Origin: JBGSKY01 sp041740995
GTDB lineage: Bacteria; Planctomycetota; Planctomycetia; Pirellulales; Pirellulaceae
Direction of reading: 5' to 3'
DNA length: 64,000 nucleotides
NCBI GenBank assembly: GCA_041740995.1
Contig: JBGSKY010000177.1
Coordinates: 1-64,000 of the forward strand
In this document: piece by piece, positions 47,836-57,324 of the stretch
Layout of the letters: the number at the start of each line of letters is the position of its first letter
Position numbering within the stretch: position 1 is the stretch's first letter
Notes under the pieces: model-generated
What the model was told of the DNA's origin: nothing
Seen by the model: the letters and a program-made list of their open reading frames with translations, nothing else
Database searches by the model: none
Program-made: the position numbers and the translations under genes

Positions 47836-49272
47836 TTACTTCTTGCGGCGATAAGTTCGCTTCAGACGATGATGCGTTTCCGACTTGCTTAGCATCCCCC
47901 ATGCGAGAGCTTGGTCTTGTTCATATCGCTTGCCAAGCTGCAAGGCGGTTGCAGCTTTGGAAAGTTCGAAGCCCAAATAAAATGCGTGCGAAGGATCGAC
48001 GTTTTCTGATGCCGGCAACGCCATCAGTTCGTCCATCATCAAAAACGGATCACTTCCGCGAATGTGAACCGAAGCGGAGATCAGATGAATTTGTTCGCGA
48101 TCGATGAGAATTCGATAGTTATTGTCGCGAATATTTCCTGCCAAAGTCGCGATCGATTCCGCCGAGAAAACGGGCAAGCGATCATCACGCAAAATGACTA
48201 ACCGCGAATCAACACGTTTCGGCGGTAGATTGCGTTGCACCGCATAATGAACCAATTGGCTTGCAATGTTGCATTCGGCAACACTTGACCGACACCAATT
48301 TATAACTTGTGTGGTCAGCACGGAACTGATTCCGATTTCTTCGCAGAACGCTAACAGCACAACGTTAATGCCTGCTGAATCAACGTCTGTCAATTCCGTA
48401 ATGTTTCCAATTCCCATCAGCGTGCCAACGCTTGAAAATTCTTTTCTGATTGTGCGATACCTGTCCAGCGACGCAGCGAAACCACAACCGATTGGATCGA
48501 GAATCGGATCGATGCGAAAAGAGACATTCGCTTTTTGAAGGAAGTCGACTGTCTGCGAAATCGACACTAACCAATCTTTGTCCATGTCGGGTACAACCAC
48601 GACCTCTGCCCCCCAATCAACACTCGCTTCCCGGTTGCTGGAATTGACCGAAAGAACCAGGCTTGAACCGTGCGCTGTTGCTTCGGCCGCCTCCCAAATG
48701 TCGAACGTGTCGATCGAAGTTTTAATATTTTTTTTGGTCAGTGCACCGACCGCTTTGCCGACATCTGTCCATCGCGAATTGGGGCTGCACCCTAAGTCAA
48801 TTCGGTCGGCACCGTCAGTCGTCAATCTCGTCGCTTGGTCAATTAAATTCGATAGTCCAAGTCGATCGGCGTGGTTGATCTCTGCGATAATCTCGATGCC
48901 GCGCGCACCGTAGTCAGAGCGATCGATCGACGATCCAAATAGGACTGCAAGATCGCGGATATCTTTTGGGCCGATGACTATTTTCGTATCAAGATTGGAC
49001 TGCACTAAATCAAAATCGTCTTGCAAATAACCCGGTATAACAATGAAATCAAACCGCGATTGCAAGCTGAGATTCTTGAGTAACCAACGCCCCGTCATCA
49101 ATGCAGCAACGCTAATCGGTAGGACAATAACCTCGTATTGAAAGCGATACTTCATCGCAAGTTCGCTAACGGCTTCTGTGACTGCCGAAGAGGCCAATTT
49201 TCCGGTCACAAACAGTAATCGCTTGTTCAAGACGATTTCTGGTTCGAGGTGTGCCGTGAACTTTGGAGTCAT
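47836..49272 (-). CDS. DUF6513 / dihydropteroate-synthase-related protein (archaeal-type, H4MPT-associated)
   Basis: 478 residues. The N-terminal ~115 residues (LLFVTGKLASSAVTEAVSEL, DFIVIPGYLQDDFD) form the DUF6513 module. Residues ~125-370 form a TIM-barrel pterin-binding domain like dihydropteroate synthase (IEIIAEINHADRLGLSNLID, ADRIDLGCSPNSRWTDVGKA, IKTSIDTFDIWEAAEATAHG, LVLSVNSSN). A small C-terminal domain follows (YRILIDREQIHLISASVHIR) and a basic end (RLKRTYRRKK). Such proteins occur in methanogens and in bacteria with tetrahydromethanopterin-linked C1 metabolism, including planctomycetes and methylotrophs; a role in H4MPT-type cofactor synthesis is inference. It lies upstream of dnaG on the same strand, 298 bases away. 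Confidence 0.85.
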   Translation of the reverse strand: MTPKFTAHLEPEIVLNKRLLFVTGKLASSAVTEAVSELAMKYRFQYEVIVLPISVAALMTGRWLLKNLSLQSRFDFIVIPGYLQDDFDLVQSNLDTKIVIGPKDIRDLAVLFGSSIDRSDYGARGIEIIAEINHADRLGLSNLIDQATRLTTDGADRIDLGCSPNSRWTDVGKAVGALTKKNIKTSIDTFDIWEAAEATAHGSSLVLSVNSSNREASVDWGAEVVVVPDMDKDWLVSISQTVDFLQKANVSFRIDPILDPIGCGFAASLDRYRTIRKEFSSVGTLMGIGNITELTDVDSAGINVVLLAFCEEIGISSVLTTQVINWCRSSVAECNIASQLVHYAVQRNLPPKRVDSRLVILRDDRLPVFSAESIATLAGNIRDNNYRILIDREQIHLISASVHIRGSDPFLMMDELMALPASENVDPSHAFYLGFELSKAATALQLGKRYEQDQALAWGMLSKSETHHRLKRTYRRKK

Positions 49273-49848
49273 ACCGGATAAATTCGGTTTGTTTGAGATC
49301 GCCTGTTGAACCTAACAATGATTTCAAGACTAGGGCGACTGGAAAATTATAATCGCAATCGTCGATTCAACCCACATCAGGCAACGAGTTTCTAGCCCAA
49401 CATCGAAGGTAGATTTCAACGATGTCAAAACCATCGCATCGTAGATGGATCGCGCGATTTCAAATCGGTATTTGCGCTGCTTTGAAACGATGCTGGAGAG
49501 TGAAATTTTTTGCTCGAATCTTCAAACCCTCTTGACCTATAATGGTTGACGGATAGAACAATGCAAACGAGAAGTCTTTATAGAAGTGATGACGACCCCT
49601 GCTTCGGTTGTTTCCTTCACGTGGCCGAGACTTCTCGTTTTTTTATTGGTGCTCGTACTATCTTTGCCACATCCGCGCTCTTTCTCAGAAAGACGCCTCG
49701 GTAAGCTGGCGTCACGCATCGTTCAGACAGCGGATGCTTGCGAAACAATCGTTTTTTGCAACAATCGAGTCTTGCACGCAAGCAACGTTTGAGTTCCCCC
49801 ATCAAACGCCATTTTCTTTCCAAAACGATTCATAGAAATTCTCGCAAT
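49273..49848. other. Divergent intergenic region
   Basis: About 575 bases between the divergent DUF6513 and TPR genes. A perfect minus-strand -10 (TATAAT, 49351-49346) lies ~75 bases before the DUF6513 start but has no good -35. A plus-strand TATAAT at 49538-49543 likewise lacks a -35. A small plus-strand frame (49586-49792) includes a hydrophobic run (LLVFLLVLVLSLP) but no ribosome site or recognisable family. Confidence 0.45.
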
Positions 49849-50184
49849 ATGTCAACCGCGAACGAGCTGTACAACGAAGCCGAAAAACTTAAAGACTCCG
49901 GACAACCGGCCGAAGCAATCGAAAAACTCGAAGCCTTGGTAACCTCTCACCCTGACCACGTGCTGAGCCATCTCGCGTTGGCCAAACTTTACACTCAAAC
50001 AGGCAAGCATGAAGCAGCGATTGAACATGGAAAAATCGCTTGCGACTTGGAACCAGACGAGTGGTTCAACTTCACCGCTCTGAGCATGACTTACCAACGG
50101 GCTTGGGCTGGAACCCAAGTGCAAGAGTACATTGGCCTAGCCGAAGACGCGATGGCCCGCTCGCGGATGCTAGAGCAACGTTAA
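49849..50184 (+). CDS. Small TPR-repeat protein
   Basis: 111 residues from ATG 49849; the frame is open further upstream but the domain begins at ANELYNEAEKLKDSGQPAEA. Two to three tetratricopeptide helices pairs follow (AIEKLEALVTSHPDHVLSHL, ALAKLYTQTGKHEAAIEHGK, DEWFNFTALSMTYQRA). It is cytoplasmic, with no signal, and probably binds a partner protein. No function can be assigned, and the neighbours (a lactonase-like enzyme downstream) do not clarify it. Confidence 0.85.
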   Translation: MSTANELYNEAEKLKDSGQPAEAIEKLEALVTSHPDHVLSHLALAKLYTQTGKHEAAIEHGKIACDLEPDEWFNFTALSMTYQRAWAGTQVQEYIGLAEDAMARSRMLEQR

Positions 50185-50440
50185 AAACTGTCGATTAATC
50201 TTATTCAAAACTTGGGACAGACTTCCAAAAGGTGATTTTCTTATTCGACAGGCTCGAAGCCTAGCCGACTGAACCATTGTGCGGTGCATGTCGTCTCAGC
50301 ACCGACGTTCGCCCTTGGCAGTAGATTGCCAGATAGAAAACCGTCCCCGTTCTGCTAGAATAGCGGGCTTCTGAAGGTCGCGATCTGTGTTGGCAATTGT
50401 CACCGCGACCTAACCGCGGCGACTACAACACGAGTACAAA

Positions 50441-51394
50441 ATGCGATTCAATTTCTCTCGCTTCTTCAAAGCTCTGGGCTGCTTTAACGTTTCGACGCTC
50501 GTATGCAGCGCCCTCTTCGGTCTGCCAATTAGCGTATCAACTGCACAAGACATACCGGAAACGTTGAAAACGTTGGTTGCCGACGGCGCGAAATTACAAT
50601 TGCTAACCAGCGATTGCAAATTCACTGAAGGGCCTGCTGCCGACGCCACCGGGCGCGTGTATTTTACGGACCAACCTAACAATCGCATTATGGTTGCCGA
50701 TCTAGATGGTAGCGTGAAGACGTTTATGGAAAACGCTGGCCACTCCAATGGCATGTACTTTGATAGCGAGTGGAACTTGATCGCCTGTGCCGATGAAAAA
50801 AATGAATTATGGGAAATCAAATCCAACGGCGAACACCGCGTTATCTTTAAAGCTCCGGCCAGTGAAGCACTCAATGGTCCGAACGATCTATGGATCAACA
50901 GCGAAGACGTTATCTATTTCACCGACCCATTCTACAAGCGACCATGGTGGGACCATCAAAACCAGCCGCGAGAAATTCGAGGCTTATACCAAGTCCAAAT
51001 TGATGGCACAGAACTAAAGTTGCTTGACGGAGATTTCAAACAACCCAATGGGATTGTCGGCGACAGCAAAAATTCTTTGCTTTACGTTGCCGACATTGGC
51101 GACACAAAGATTTATGTCTACCCAATCAAATACGATGGCTCACTTGGTCAGCGAAAGCTGTTCTGCGAAGATCAATCCGATGGCTTGACGCTCGATTCAG
51201 AAGGCAATCTTTACGTCACCAACAAAAATGGTGTGACGATTTACGACCGCTCGGGCAAGTCGCTGGGCAGTATTGCCACTGGCAAGAGTTGGACGGCCAA
51301 TGTTTGCTTTGGCGGTGCAGACAATAAAACGCTTTTCATCACCGCTTCGGACAGCGCATTTAGCCTGCGGATGAAAGTTTCCGGGATGCGATAA
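50441..51394 (+). CDS. SMP-30/gluconolactonase-family protein, secreted
   Basis: 317 residues. A signal peptide covers about residues 1-36 (ALGCFNVSTLVCSALFGLPI, cleavage near TAQ-D). The mature protein is a six-bladed propeller of the SMP-30/gluconolactonase type: the calcium-site Glu is in CKFTEGPAADATG (E63), the metal-binding Asn in LNGPNDLWINSEDVIYFTDP, and the Asp in QSDGLTLDSEGNLYVTNKNG; NGMYFDSEWNLIACADEKNE is an intervening blade. Enzymes of this family hydrolyse sugar lactones or organophosphates; substrate is unassigned. Planctomycetes export many such sugar-processing proteins. No operon partner is evident. Confidence 0.88.
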   Translation: MRFNFSRFFKALGCFNVSTLVCSALFGLPISVSTAQDIPETLKTLVADGAKLQLLTSDCKFTEGPAADATGRVYFTDQPNNRIMVADLDGSVKTFMENAGHSNGMYFDSEWNLIACADEKNELWEIKSNGEHRVIFKAPASEALNGPNDLWINSEDVIYFTDPFYKRPWWDHQNQPREIRGLYQVQIDGTELKLLDGDFKQPNGIVGDSKNSLLYVADIGDTKIYVYPIKYDGSLGQRKLFCEDQSDGLTLDSEGNLYVTNKNGVTIYDRSGKSLGSIATGKSWTANVCFGGADNKTLFITASDSAFSLRMKVSGMR

Positions 51395-51629
51395 CGCAGA
51401 CGAAACCTTTGAAGCAGCGGACGTAATGAATCGATATACGACCAATTGCGAAATCCTCACTGCTCTGACTGCTTCGAAAATTATTAATGTCGTGAAAGTA
51501 CTTTGCGTCACAATTGTCAGGCAGATCGCTCGCCCTTCTTTCCAATCATATTGAACCATAGAATCGTCATCCGCTTGGAAACTGTAGTTAGGGTTTTGTT
51601 GATGTGTTAATGCCGTTACAGTGGGTTTC

Positions 51630-53423
51630 ATGAATGGGACACCACCAAACGAGCGGCAGCTGACGATTCGCGCCTTGGCTACTGGTGCGTTGTTGGGCGC
51701 AGTCCTTGTGCCGTGTAATGTCTACTCCGGACTAAAGATCGGGTGGTCATTCAACATGTCGATCGCCGCCGCCTTGCTCGGGGCGGCCATCTGGTCGAAC
51801 TTGAGGGCCTTACTCGGTCGCAATCGAATCGCCGATTGGGACTTGCTTGAAAACAACGTCAACCAGACGTCCGCTTCGGCCGCTGCGTCAATTATCTCGG
51901 CTGGACTAGTCGCACCGATCCCAGCGCTGACAATTTTGACCGGCGTGCAACTCTCTTGGCCGGTGCTCAGTTTTTGGCTTTGCACAGTCAGTTTAATCGG
52001 TGTCCTCGTTGCGCTATTACTGCGTCGTCAAATGATCGACGTACAGCAGCTCACTTTTCCATCGGGCGTCGCCACCGCTGCAACAATTCAGGAAATTCAC
52101 AGCGATAATCGTCAAGGCAGCCGACGAACTTTTTATATGCTCATCAGCGGAGCAATTGCGGCAGCGACGAAATTGTTCGGTGGTTTCGTAATGCAGTTGC
52201 CGATGATCGGTCCGCAAATGAAGTTGACGGCCTTCGGACTTCCAAACCTCAGCACTCGATCGTTGGGTTTTGCAGTTGAGCCATCGTTCTTGATGCTCGG
52301 CTTTGGTGCGATCATTGGCATGCGAGTCGGCGCTTCGCTGCTGCTGGGCTCGTTCGTTGCTTGGGGCATCATCGCGCCGTGGCTCGTTCAATCGGGACGG
52401 ATTTCAGCGCCGCTCGATCAGGACGCCTCGCTCTTTGCTGAAGCAGTCGAATTCCTGATGTGGCCCGGTGTTGCGTTGATGGTCAGCGCCGCGTTGGTCT
52501 CGTTCGGATTGACGATTCCGACGCTTTTTAAATCTCTATTCTTCCAACACAATCCAGCCTTACGTTCTACTGATAACGTTTTGTCAATTGAGCCCGATGG
52601 TGTTGCATGGACAATTCTTGGACCAGCGATTGTGGCAATTAGCGGGCTGGCAATTTTTGCCCAAATGTATATTTTTGGAATTCATCCAGCGATGGGGTTA
52701 CTGGCTGTGCTGCTGACCTTCGTTCTCGCAGTTGTTGCGGCGCGAGTCTCTGGCGAAACAGGAATTCCACCTATCGGTGCATTGGGCAAGGTCACGCAAC
52801 TGACCTTCGGTTTCATTCATCCAACGAGCGTTACTCAGAATCTGATGACCGCCAACGTTACCGGCGGTGCTGCGGGACAGTGCTCCGACTTGCTGCACGA
52901 TTTGAAAGCTGGCAAGCTAATCGGTGCATCGATTCGTGCTCAAGCGGCGGCACAATTCATCGGCGTGTTGGTCGGTTCGGTCGCTGGCAGCGCTGCATAT
53001 CTGGTCCTGATCCCAGACCCGGCAAAAATGTTGATGACGGACCAGTGGCCTGCGCCAGCCGTAGTGACTTGGCGAGCAGTCGCAGTACTTTTTCGTGATG
53101 GTCTGCAATCCGCTCCGTCACACGCTGTCACCGCTTCGATCATTGCCGCCGCATGTGGCATTGTGCTAGCAGTCATCGAGTCTCGTTTGAACGAGCGACA
53201 TCGGAAGTATTGGCCGAGCGCGGTCAGCATTGGACTAGCCTTCGTCATTCCTGCCTTCAATTCAATATCGCTGTTCCTTGGTGCGTTATTAGCCTCGTTG
53301 CTCGCTCGTCGTTACCCCGCGTGGTCTTTGCGTTACACGATCGCCATCGCTGCTGGTTTAGTCGCCGGCGAAAGCCTCGCAGGAGTCTTCACTGCGTTCG
53401 TAACTTTATTTTCCAATGGTTGA
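51630..53423 (+). CDS. OPT-family oligopeptide/metal-chelate transporter
   Basis: About 597 residues from ATG 51630 (a GTG at 51621 would add three). It is highly hydrophobic with about 14 membrane helices. Family segments are ALLGAVLVPCNVYSGLKIGW, NNVNQTSASAAASIISAGLV, LTFPSGVATAATIQEIHSDN, and ARVSGETGIPPIGALGKVTQ. OPT proteins of this bacterial type import peptides or metal chelates by proton symport. The N-terminal helix with the NVYSGLKIG motif is diagnostic. It stands between the SMP-30 gene and the NAGGN operon without close spacing to either. Confidence 0.93.
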   Translation: MNGTPPNERQLTIRALATGALLGAVLVPCNVYSGLKIGWSFNMSIAAALLGAAIWSNLRALLGRNRIADWDLLENNVNQTSASAAASIISAGLVAPIPALTILTGVQLSWPVLSFWLCTVSLIGVLVALLLRRQMIDVQQLTFPSGVATAATIQEIHSDNRQGSRRTFYMLISGAIAAATKLFGGFVMQLPMIGPQMKLTAFGLPNLSTRSLGFAVEPSFLMLGFGAIIGMRVGASLLLGSFVAWGIIAPWLVQSGRISAPLDQDASLFAEAVEFLMWPGVALMVSAALVSFGLTIPTLFKSLFFQHNPALRSTDNVLSIEPDGVAWTILGPAIVAISGLAIFAQMYIFGIHPAMGLLAVLLTFVLAVVAARVSGETGIPPIGALGKVTQLTFGFIHPTSVTQNLMTANVTGGAAGQCSDLLHDLKAGKLIGASIRAQAAAQFIGVLVGSVAGSAAYLVLIPDPAKMLMTDQWPAPAVVTWRAVAVLFRDGLQSAPSHAVTASIIAAACGIVLAVIESRLNERHRKYWPSAVSIGLAFVIPAFNSISLFLGALLASLLARRYPAWSLRYTIAIAAGLVAGESLAGVFTAFVTLFSNG

Positions 53424-53807
53424 TTACCCATCTCGTTTTTACAGCCTTCCACGCTCAGCATTATTCACAAGTCGACATTTTGTCTTCGCTTCGATGGAGC
53501 ATTCGAACATAGCGTTAGGCAGGTTGGAACACTAACCTAGGCACACTTGCGTTAACCACGAATATTGCCGTTTTAAAACAAGTGTAAAATTTTTCGGTAC
53601 TCATAATCTCCGGATTCATTTGCGGTTGCATTACAAGCCAATATGACCAAACTTTCTACTTACGATTTTTTCCGTTAGAAAAAGTACCTGTGCGAGCAGT
53701 GGCGGATCGATACGTGACCTAGGCTGATAGCCTGCGTTTCCAGCGTTCAATAACTGGAGACTGAAGTCACTTGGAAAGTGCTCATCGCTGCAGGGCGAGA
53801 TGATTGG
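53424..53807. other. Intergenic region upstream of the NAGGN operon
   Basis: About 380 bases. It contains AGGTT/AACCT (53521-53538) as a short inverted repeat, and an AT-rich stretch with TTGCCG (53565-53570) and TAAAAT (53585-53590); the 14-base spacing is too short for a good promoter. The osmolyte operon promoter must lie here but I cannot pinpoint it. No gene. Confidence 0.45.
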
Positions 53808-55583
53808 ATGTGTGGAATTTGTGGCGAAGTGCGTCTTGATGACGCGCCAGCCGATGCGGTCGCTGTTCAAAAAATGGCTAATCGCATGTTCAACCGCGGG
53901 CCCGACGCCGACGGTTTAGTCTGCCGAAAGAATGTCGCTTTTGCCCATCGCCGATTGAAGATCATCGATCTTTCTGAATCGTCGCAGCAACCAATGATCG
54001 ATAGCCAATTGGGGCTGACGATTGTCTTCAATGGTGCGATCTACAACTATCCAGAACTACGGAAAGAGCTGGAAGGCTTGGGCTACCAATTTTTCAGCCA
54101 CGGCGATACCGAAGTCATTCTCAAGGCTTACGCACAATGGGGCGAGGATTGCGTTTTGCGTCTCAATGGAATGTTCGCTTTTGCGATTCATCATCGGGAC
54201 AGCGGTCGCGTTTTTTTGGCCCGTGATCGCTTAGGAATTAAACCGCTTTATTATACGAGATCAGCGAAGCGTTTTCGCTTTGCGTCGACGCTTCCTGCAT
54301 TACTGGCCGGTGGCGATGTCGATCGTTCAATCGACCACGAAAGTTTAAATTACTACCTATCATTTCACTCGATCGTTCCCGCTCCGCGAACCATGTTGAC
54401 CGGGGTTAAAAAATTGCCTCCGGCCACGACAGCTACTATCGACACTGATGGTTCATTTCAGATGCGGTCTTACTGGCATGTTAAATTCGGAACGATTGCC
54501 GCTCAAGAAAAGTATAGTGAAAACGACTGGATCGAAGCGACGCTGGACGTGATGCGGCGAGCGGTCAAGCGACGAATGATTGCTGACGTACCAGTCGGTG
54601 TCTTATTATCAGGCGGTTTGGATTCAAGTTTGATCGTCGGATTGTTGCACGAACAAGGGGCCACAGGGATTGAGACCTTTTCGATAGGGTTTGATACCGT
54701 TGGTGACGAAGTCGGTGACGAGTTCGTTTATTCGGACATCGTTGCCAAGCGATTTCAAACCAGCCATCATCAGTTGAGAATCGATTCCGGTCGAACACTG
54801 CCAGCGTTAGCGGATTGTATCGCAGAGATGTCCGAACCGATGGTAAGCCACGATAACGTTGGTTTCTATTTGCTCTCTCAAGAAGTCGCGAAGTTTGTCA
54901 AGGTAGTTCAGAGTGGCCAAGGCGCCGACGAGATCTTCGCCGGTTATCACTGGTATCCTCCAATGGTTGATTCGAAGAATGCGCTGGCAACCTATCGCGA
55001 GCAGTTTTTCGACCGAGACTACGCTGAATATTGCGACGTGGTCGCGAAGGAATATCGAACCTCCGATCACGCCAGTCGTTTTGTTGAGGCACATTTTGCG
55101 ACTCCTGGCGCGACCGAACCAATCGACCAAGCGCTGCGAATTGATACCCAAGTCATGTTAGTCGACGACCCCGTGAAACGCGTCGACAATCATACAATGG
55201 CGGCTAGCCTTGAAGCGCGAGTCCCATTTTTGGATCACGAAGTCGTCGAATTCGCGGCGACGGTTCCTGCGCACCTAAAGCTCGCTGACGACGGAAAATA
55301 CATCTTGAAAGAAGCGGCCCGTCGTGTCATTCCAGCCGAAGTGATCGATCGCGCAAAAGGTTACTTTCCAGTTCCAGCGCTGAAGTATCTTCGTGGCGAC
55401 TTTTTGAAATTTGCCGCCGACGCGTTAACAGGTCCATCTGCGGCAAGCCGTGGTCTCTTTAACACGAAATACGTCAACCGTCTGTTGGCCGACCCTGAAT
55501 CACACATTACGCCATTGATGGGTTCAAAACTGTGGCAATTGGCACTGCTGGAACGATGGTTGCAGTGTCATGTCGATAGTTGA
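53808..55583 (+). CDS. asnO: N-acetylglutaminylglutamine amidotransferase (asparagine-synthase family)
   Basis: 591 residues from ATG 53808, placing the catalytic Cys2 directly after Met as in all Ntn glutamine amidotransferases (MCGICGEVRL); the frame extends ten codons upstream, which would bury the nucleophile. The N-terminal glutaminase includes NRGPDADG, VFNGAIYNYPELRKELEGLG and SHGDTEVILKAYAQWGEDCV. The C-terminal synthetase has the PP-loop VLLSGGLDSS (about residues 265-271) and MSEPMVSHDNVGFYLLSQEV, then SGQGADEIFAGY. It amidates the carboxyl end of N-acetylglutaminylglutamine to make the osmolyte NAGGN. It is the first of the three-gene operon with the synthetase 58 bases and the M42 peptidase further downstream. 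Confidence 0.92.
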   Translation: MCGICGEVRLDDAPADAVAVQKMANRMFNRGPDADGLVCRKNVAFAHRRLKIIDLSESSQQPMIDSQLGLTIVFNGAIYNYPELRKELEGLGYQFFSHGDTEVILKAYAQWGEDCVLRLNGMFAFAIHHRDSGRVFLARDRLGIKPLYYTRSAKRFRFASTLPALLAGGDVDRSIDHESLNYYLSFHSIVPAPRTMLTGVKKLPPATTATIDTDGSFQMRSYWHVKFGTIAAQEKYSENDWIEATLDVMRRAVKRRMIADVPVGVLLSGGLDSSLIVGLLHEQGATGIETFSIGFDTVGDEVGDEFVYSDIVAKRFQTSHHQLRIDSGRTLPALADCIAEMSEPMVSHDNVGFYLLSQEVAKFVKVVQSGQGADEIFAGYHWYPPMVDSKNALATYREQFFDRDYAEYCDVVAKEYRTSDHASRFVEAHFATPGATEPIDQALRIDTQVMLVDDPVKRVDNHTMAASLEARVPFLDHEVVEFAATVPAHLKLADDGKYILKEAARRVIPAEVIDRAKGYFPVPALKYLRGDFLKFAADALTGPSAASRGLFNTKYVNRLLADPESHITPLMGSKLWQLALLERWLQCHVDS

Positions 55584-55641
55584 GACTCCGTTGGTCGATA
55601 GAACGTCATGGAGTCATAGTCGTTAGGATCAATCACGAACG

Positions 55642-57315
55642 ATGAATAAAACCAAAATGGCTGCTGGTGCAGCATCGCTCAATGTCGGTTGGGGCCGAAT
55701 TATCTTTGCGCACACCTTTCCCGATGCGAACAGCGTCGCACGCGCGTTATTACTGGAACGAAGAGGCGAACGAGACATTGCTTTTTACGTAACCGATCCC
55801 CATCTCATTCTCAACGTTGCGCCACAAGACCTCTTTCTCGATCCTTCCAACACTTATCGTTTGCAACTCGATCAATGGCCGCCAGCCGAGCGAAACCTTG
55901 TAGGCTTCGAAATCACCGAATTAAAAGACCGCAACGATTTGATTGCGGTCAATCGGATTTACGCGAGCCAGAATACGATCCCAATCGATATCGACCTAGT
56001 TTGGGAAGCACGCGACGACGATCGTTTCACTTATTTCATCGCCCGCTCGACTAGCGACCAAAAGATTTTAGGGGTCGCATTGGCCGTCGACAATGCAGCT
56101 TGCTTTAATGACTTGTTTAATAGCTGTTCACTTTGGGCGTTGGCAGTCGATCCACAATCTCAGCTTCCCGGCGTCGGCGTCGCCTTAGTTCGTCATATCG
56201 CCGATCATTTTAAAGCTCGCCAACGCAGCGTGTTTGATCTTTCGGTCATGCACGATAACGCCCAAGCAATCAATCTCTACGAATCGTTAGGTTTTGAACG
56301 CGTTGCGGTGTTGGCAATTAAACGTCGCAACCAAATCAATGAGAAGCTTTTTGTTCCGCACCATTGCCTTGAAGGTTACAACCCTTATGCCGCACTACTG
56401 ATCAGTGAAGCTCTCAGGCGCGGTATTGCAGTTGATCCGGTTAATCCATCGCGCGGCTATTTTCGACTTGTTCTCGGCAATCGTCGGATCACTTGCAGGG
56501 AATCTTTGACAGATCTTACCTCGGCCATCGCGATGAGTCGTTGTGATGATAAACAATTAACACGCGAATTGCTTGAAGGGTCGCAGCTCAGCACACCTGA
56601 TCAAACGACTTATAAAGATTCACAACAAGCGGAATCATTTTTAGAACAGCATCAAAGCGTCGTCGTAAAGCCGGCCCGAGGCGAGCAAGGCAACGGAGTC
56701 TTTGTCGATATCAACGGCGTTGAGGAGCTGCACGCAGCGATCGAAAACGCCAAGACTTTTGATGATGTCGTGCTTTTGGAACAATTCGTAACTGGTCTAG
56801 ATTTACGATTGGTTGTAATCAATTACCAGCTAGTCGCAGCAGCCATTCGCAAGCCAGCGGAAATTGTCGGAACCGGCCAGCACTGTATTGCCGATTTATT
56901 GGAAAAGGTCAGCCGCCGAAGAAGCGCGGCAACGGGCGGCGAGAGCAAAATTCCGCTCGACGAAGAAACCGAACGCTGCGTCACTGCCGCTGGCTACACT
57001 ATGGCAAGCGTGCTGCCTCTTGGCGAAATATTGCAAGTCCGGCGGACGGCAAATTTACATACCGGCGGCACAATTCACGATGTCACCGAACAACTTAATC
57101 CGCGTTTGGCCGAAGTGGCTGTGATGGCCGCTCAGACTTTAGAGATTCCAGTCGTAGGGCTGGATTTAATTGTCCCCGATATTACGGGAGACCGTTACGT
57201 CATCATCGAGGCGAACGAGCGACCAGGACTGGCTAATCACGAGCCGCAACCGACAGCCGAACGCTTTATCGATTTGCTTTTTCCTCACACGATCCGCACC
57301 TCAACCAACGTCTAG
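55642..57315 (+). CDS. ngg: N-acetylglutaminylglutamine synthetase (GNAT + ATP-grasp fusion)
   Basis: 557 residues with two enzymes in one chain. Residues ~90-235 form a GNAT acetyltransferase (CSLWALAVDPQSQLPGVGVA, DLSVMHDNAQAINLYESLGF). Residues ~310-550 form an ATP-grasp ligase resembling the cyanophycin-synthetase end (VVVKPARGEQGNGVF, EQFVTGLDLRLVVINYQLVA, GLDLIVPDITGDRYVIIEAN, ERPGLANHEPQP). It should acetylate glutamine and ligate a second glutamine, giving N-acetylglutaminylglutamine. The domain order matches the known NAGGN synthetase. The first ~80 residues are less conserved. It follows the amidotransferase gene by 58 bases and precedes the M42 gene by 9. Confidence 0.92.
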   Translation: MNKTKMAAGAASLNVGWGRIIFAHTFPDANSVARALLLERRGERDIAFYVTDPHLILNVAPQDLFLDPSNTYRLQLDQWPPAERNLVGFEITELKDRNDLIAVNRIYASQNTIPIDIDLVWEARDDDRFTYFIARSTSDQKILGVALAVDNAACFNDLFNSCSLWALAVDPQSQLPGVGVALVRHIADHFKARQRSVFDLSVMHDNAQAINLYESLGFERVAVLAIKRRNQINEKLFVPHHCLEGYNPYAALLISEALRRGIAVDPVNPSRGYFRLVLGNRRITCRESLTDLTSAIAMSRCDDKQLTRELLEGSQLSTPDQTTYKDSQQAESFLEQHQSVVVKPARGEQGNGVFVDINGVEELHAAIENAKTFDDVVLLEQFVTGLDLRLVVINYQLVAAAIRKPAEIVGTGQHCIADLLEKVSRRRSAATGGESKIPLDEETERCVTAAGYTMASVLPLGEILQVRRTANLHTGGTIHDVTEQLNPRLAEVAVMAAQTLEIPVVGLDLIVPDITGDRYVIIEANERPGLANHEPQPTAERFIDLLFPHTIRTSTNV

Positions 57316-57324
57316 CAACCGAAA

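Noticed and set aside
49510..49543. TTGCTC / TATAAT pair as promoter of the TPR gene
   Set aside because: The spacer is 22 bases and the predicted leader would be about 300 bases.
49586..49792. 68-codon frame with a hydrophobic run
   Set aside because: No Shine-Dalgarno sequence, no family, and overlapping frames on both strands; could be a small membrane protein but evidence is too thin.
53565..53590. TTGCCG / TAAAAT pair upstream of the NAGGN operon as a promoter
   Set aside because: The spacer is only 14 bases, too short for a standard sigma-70 promoter.
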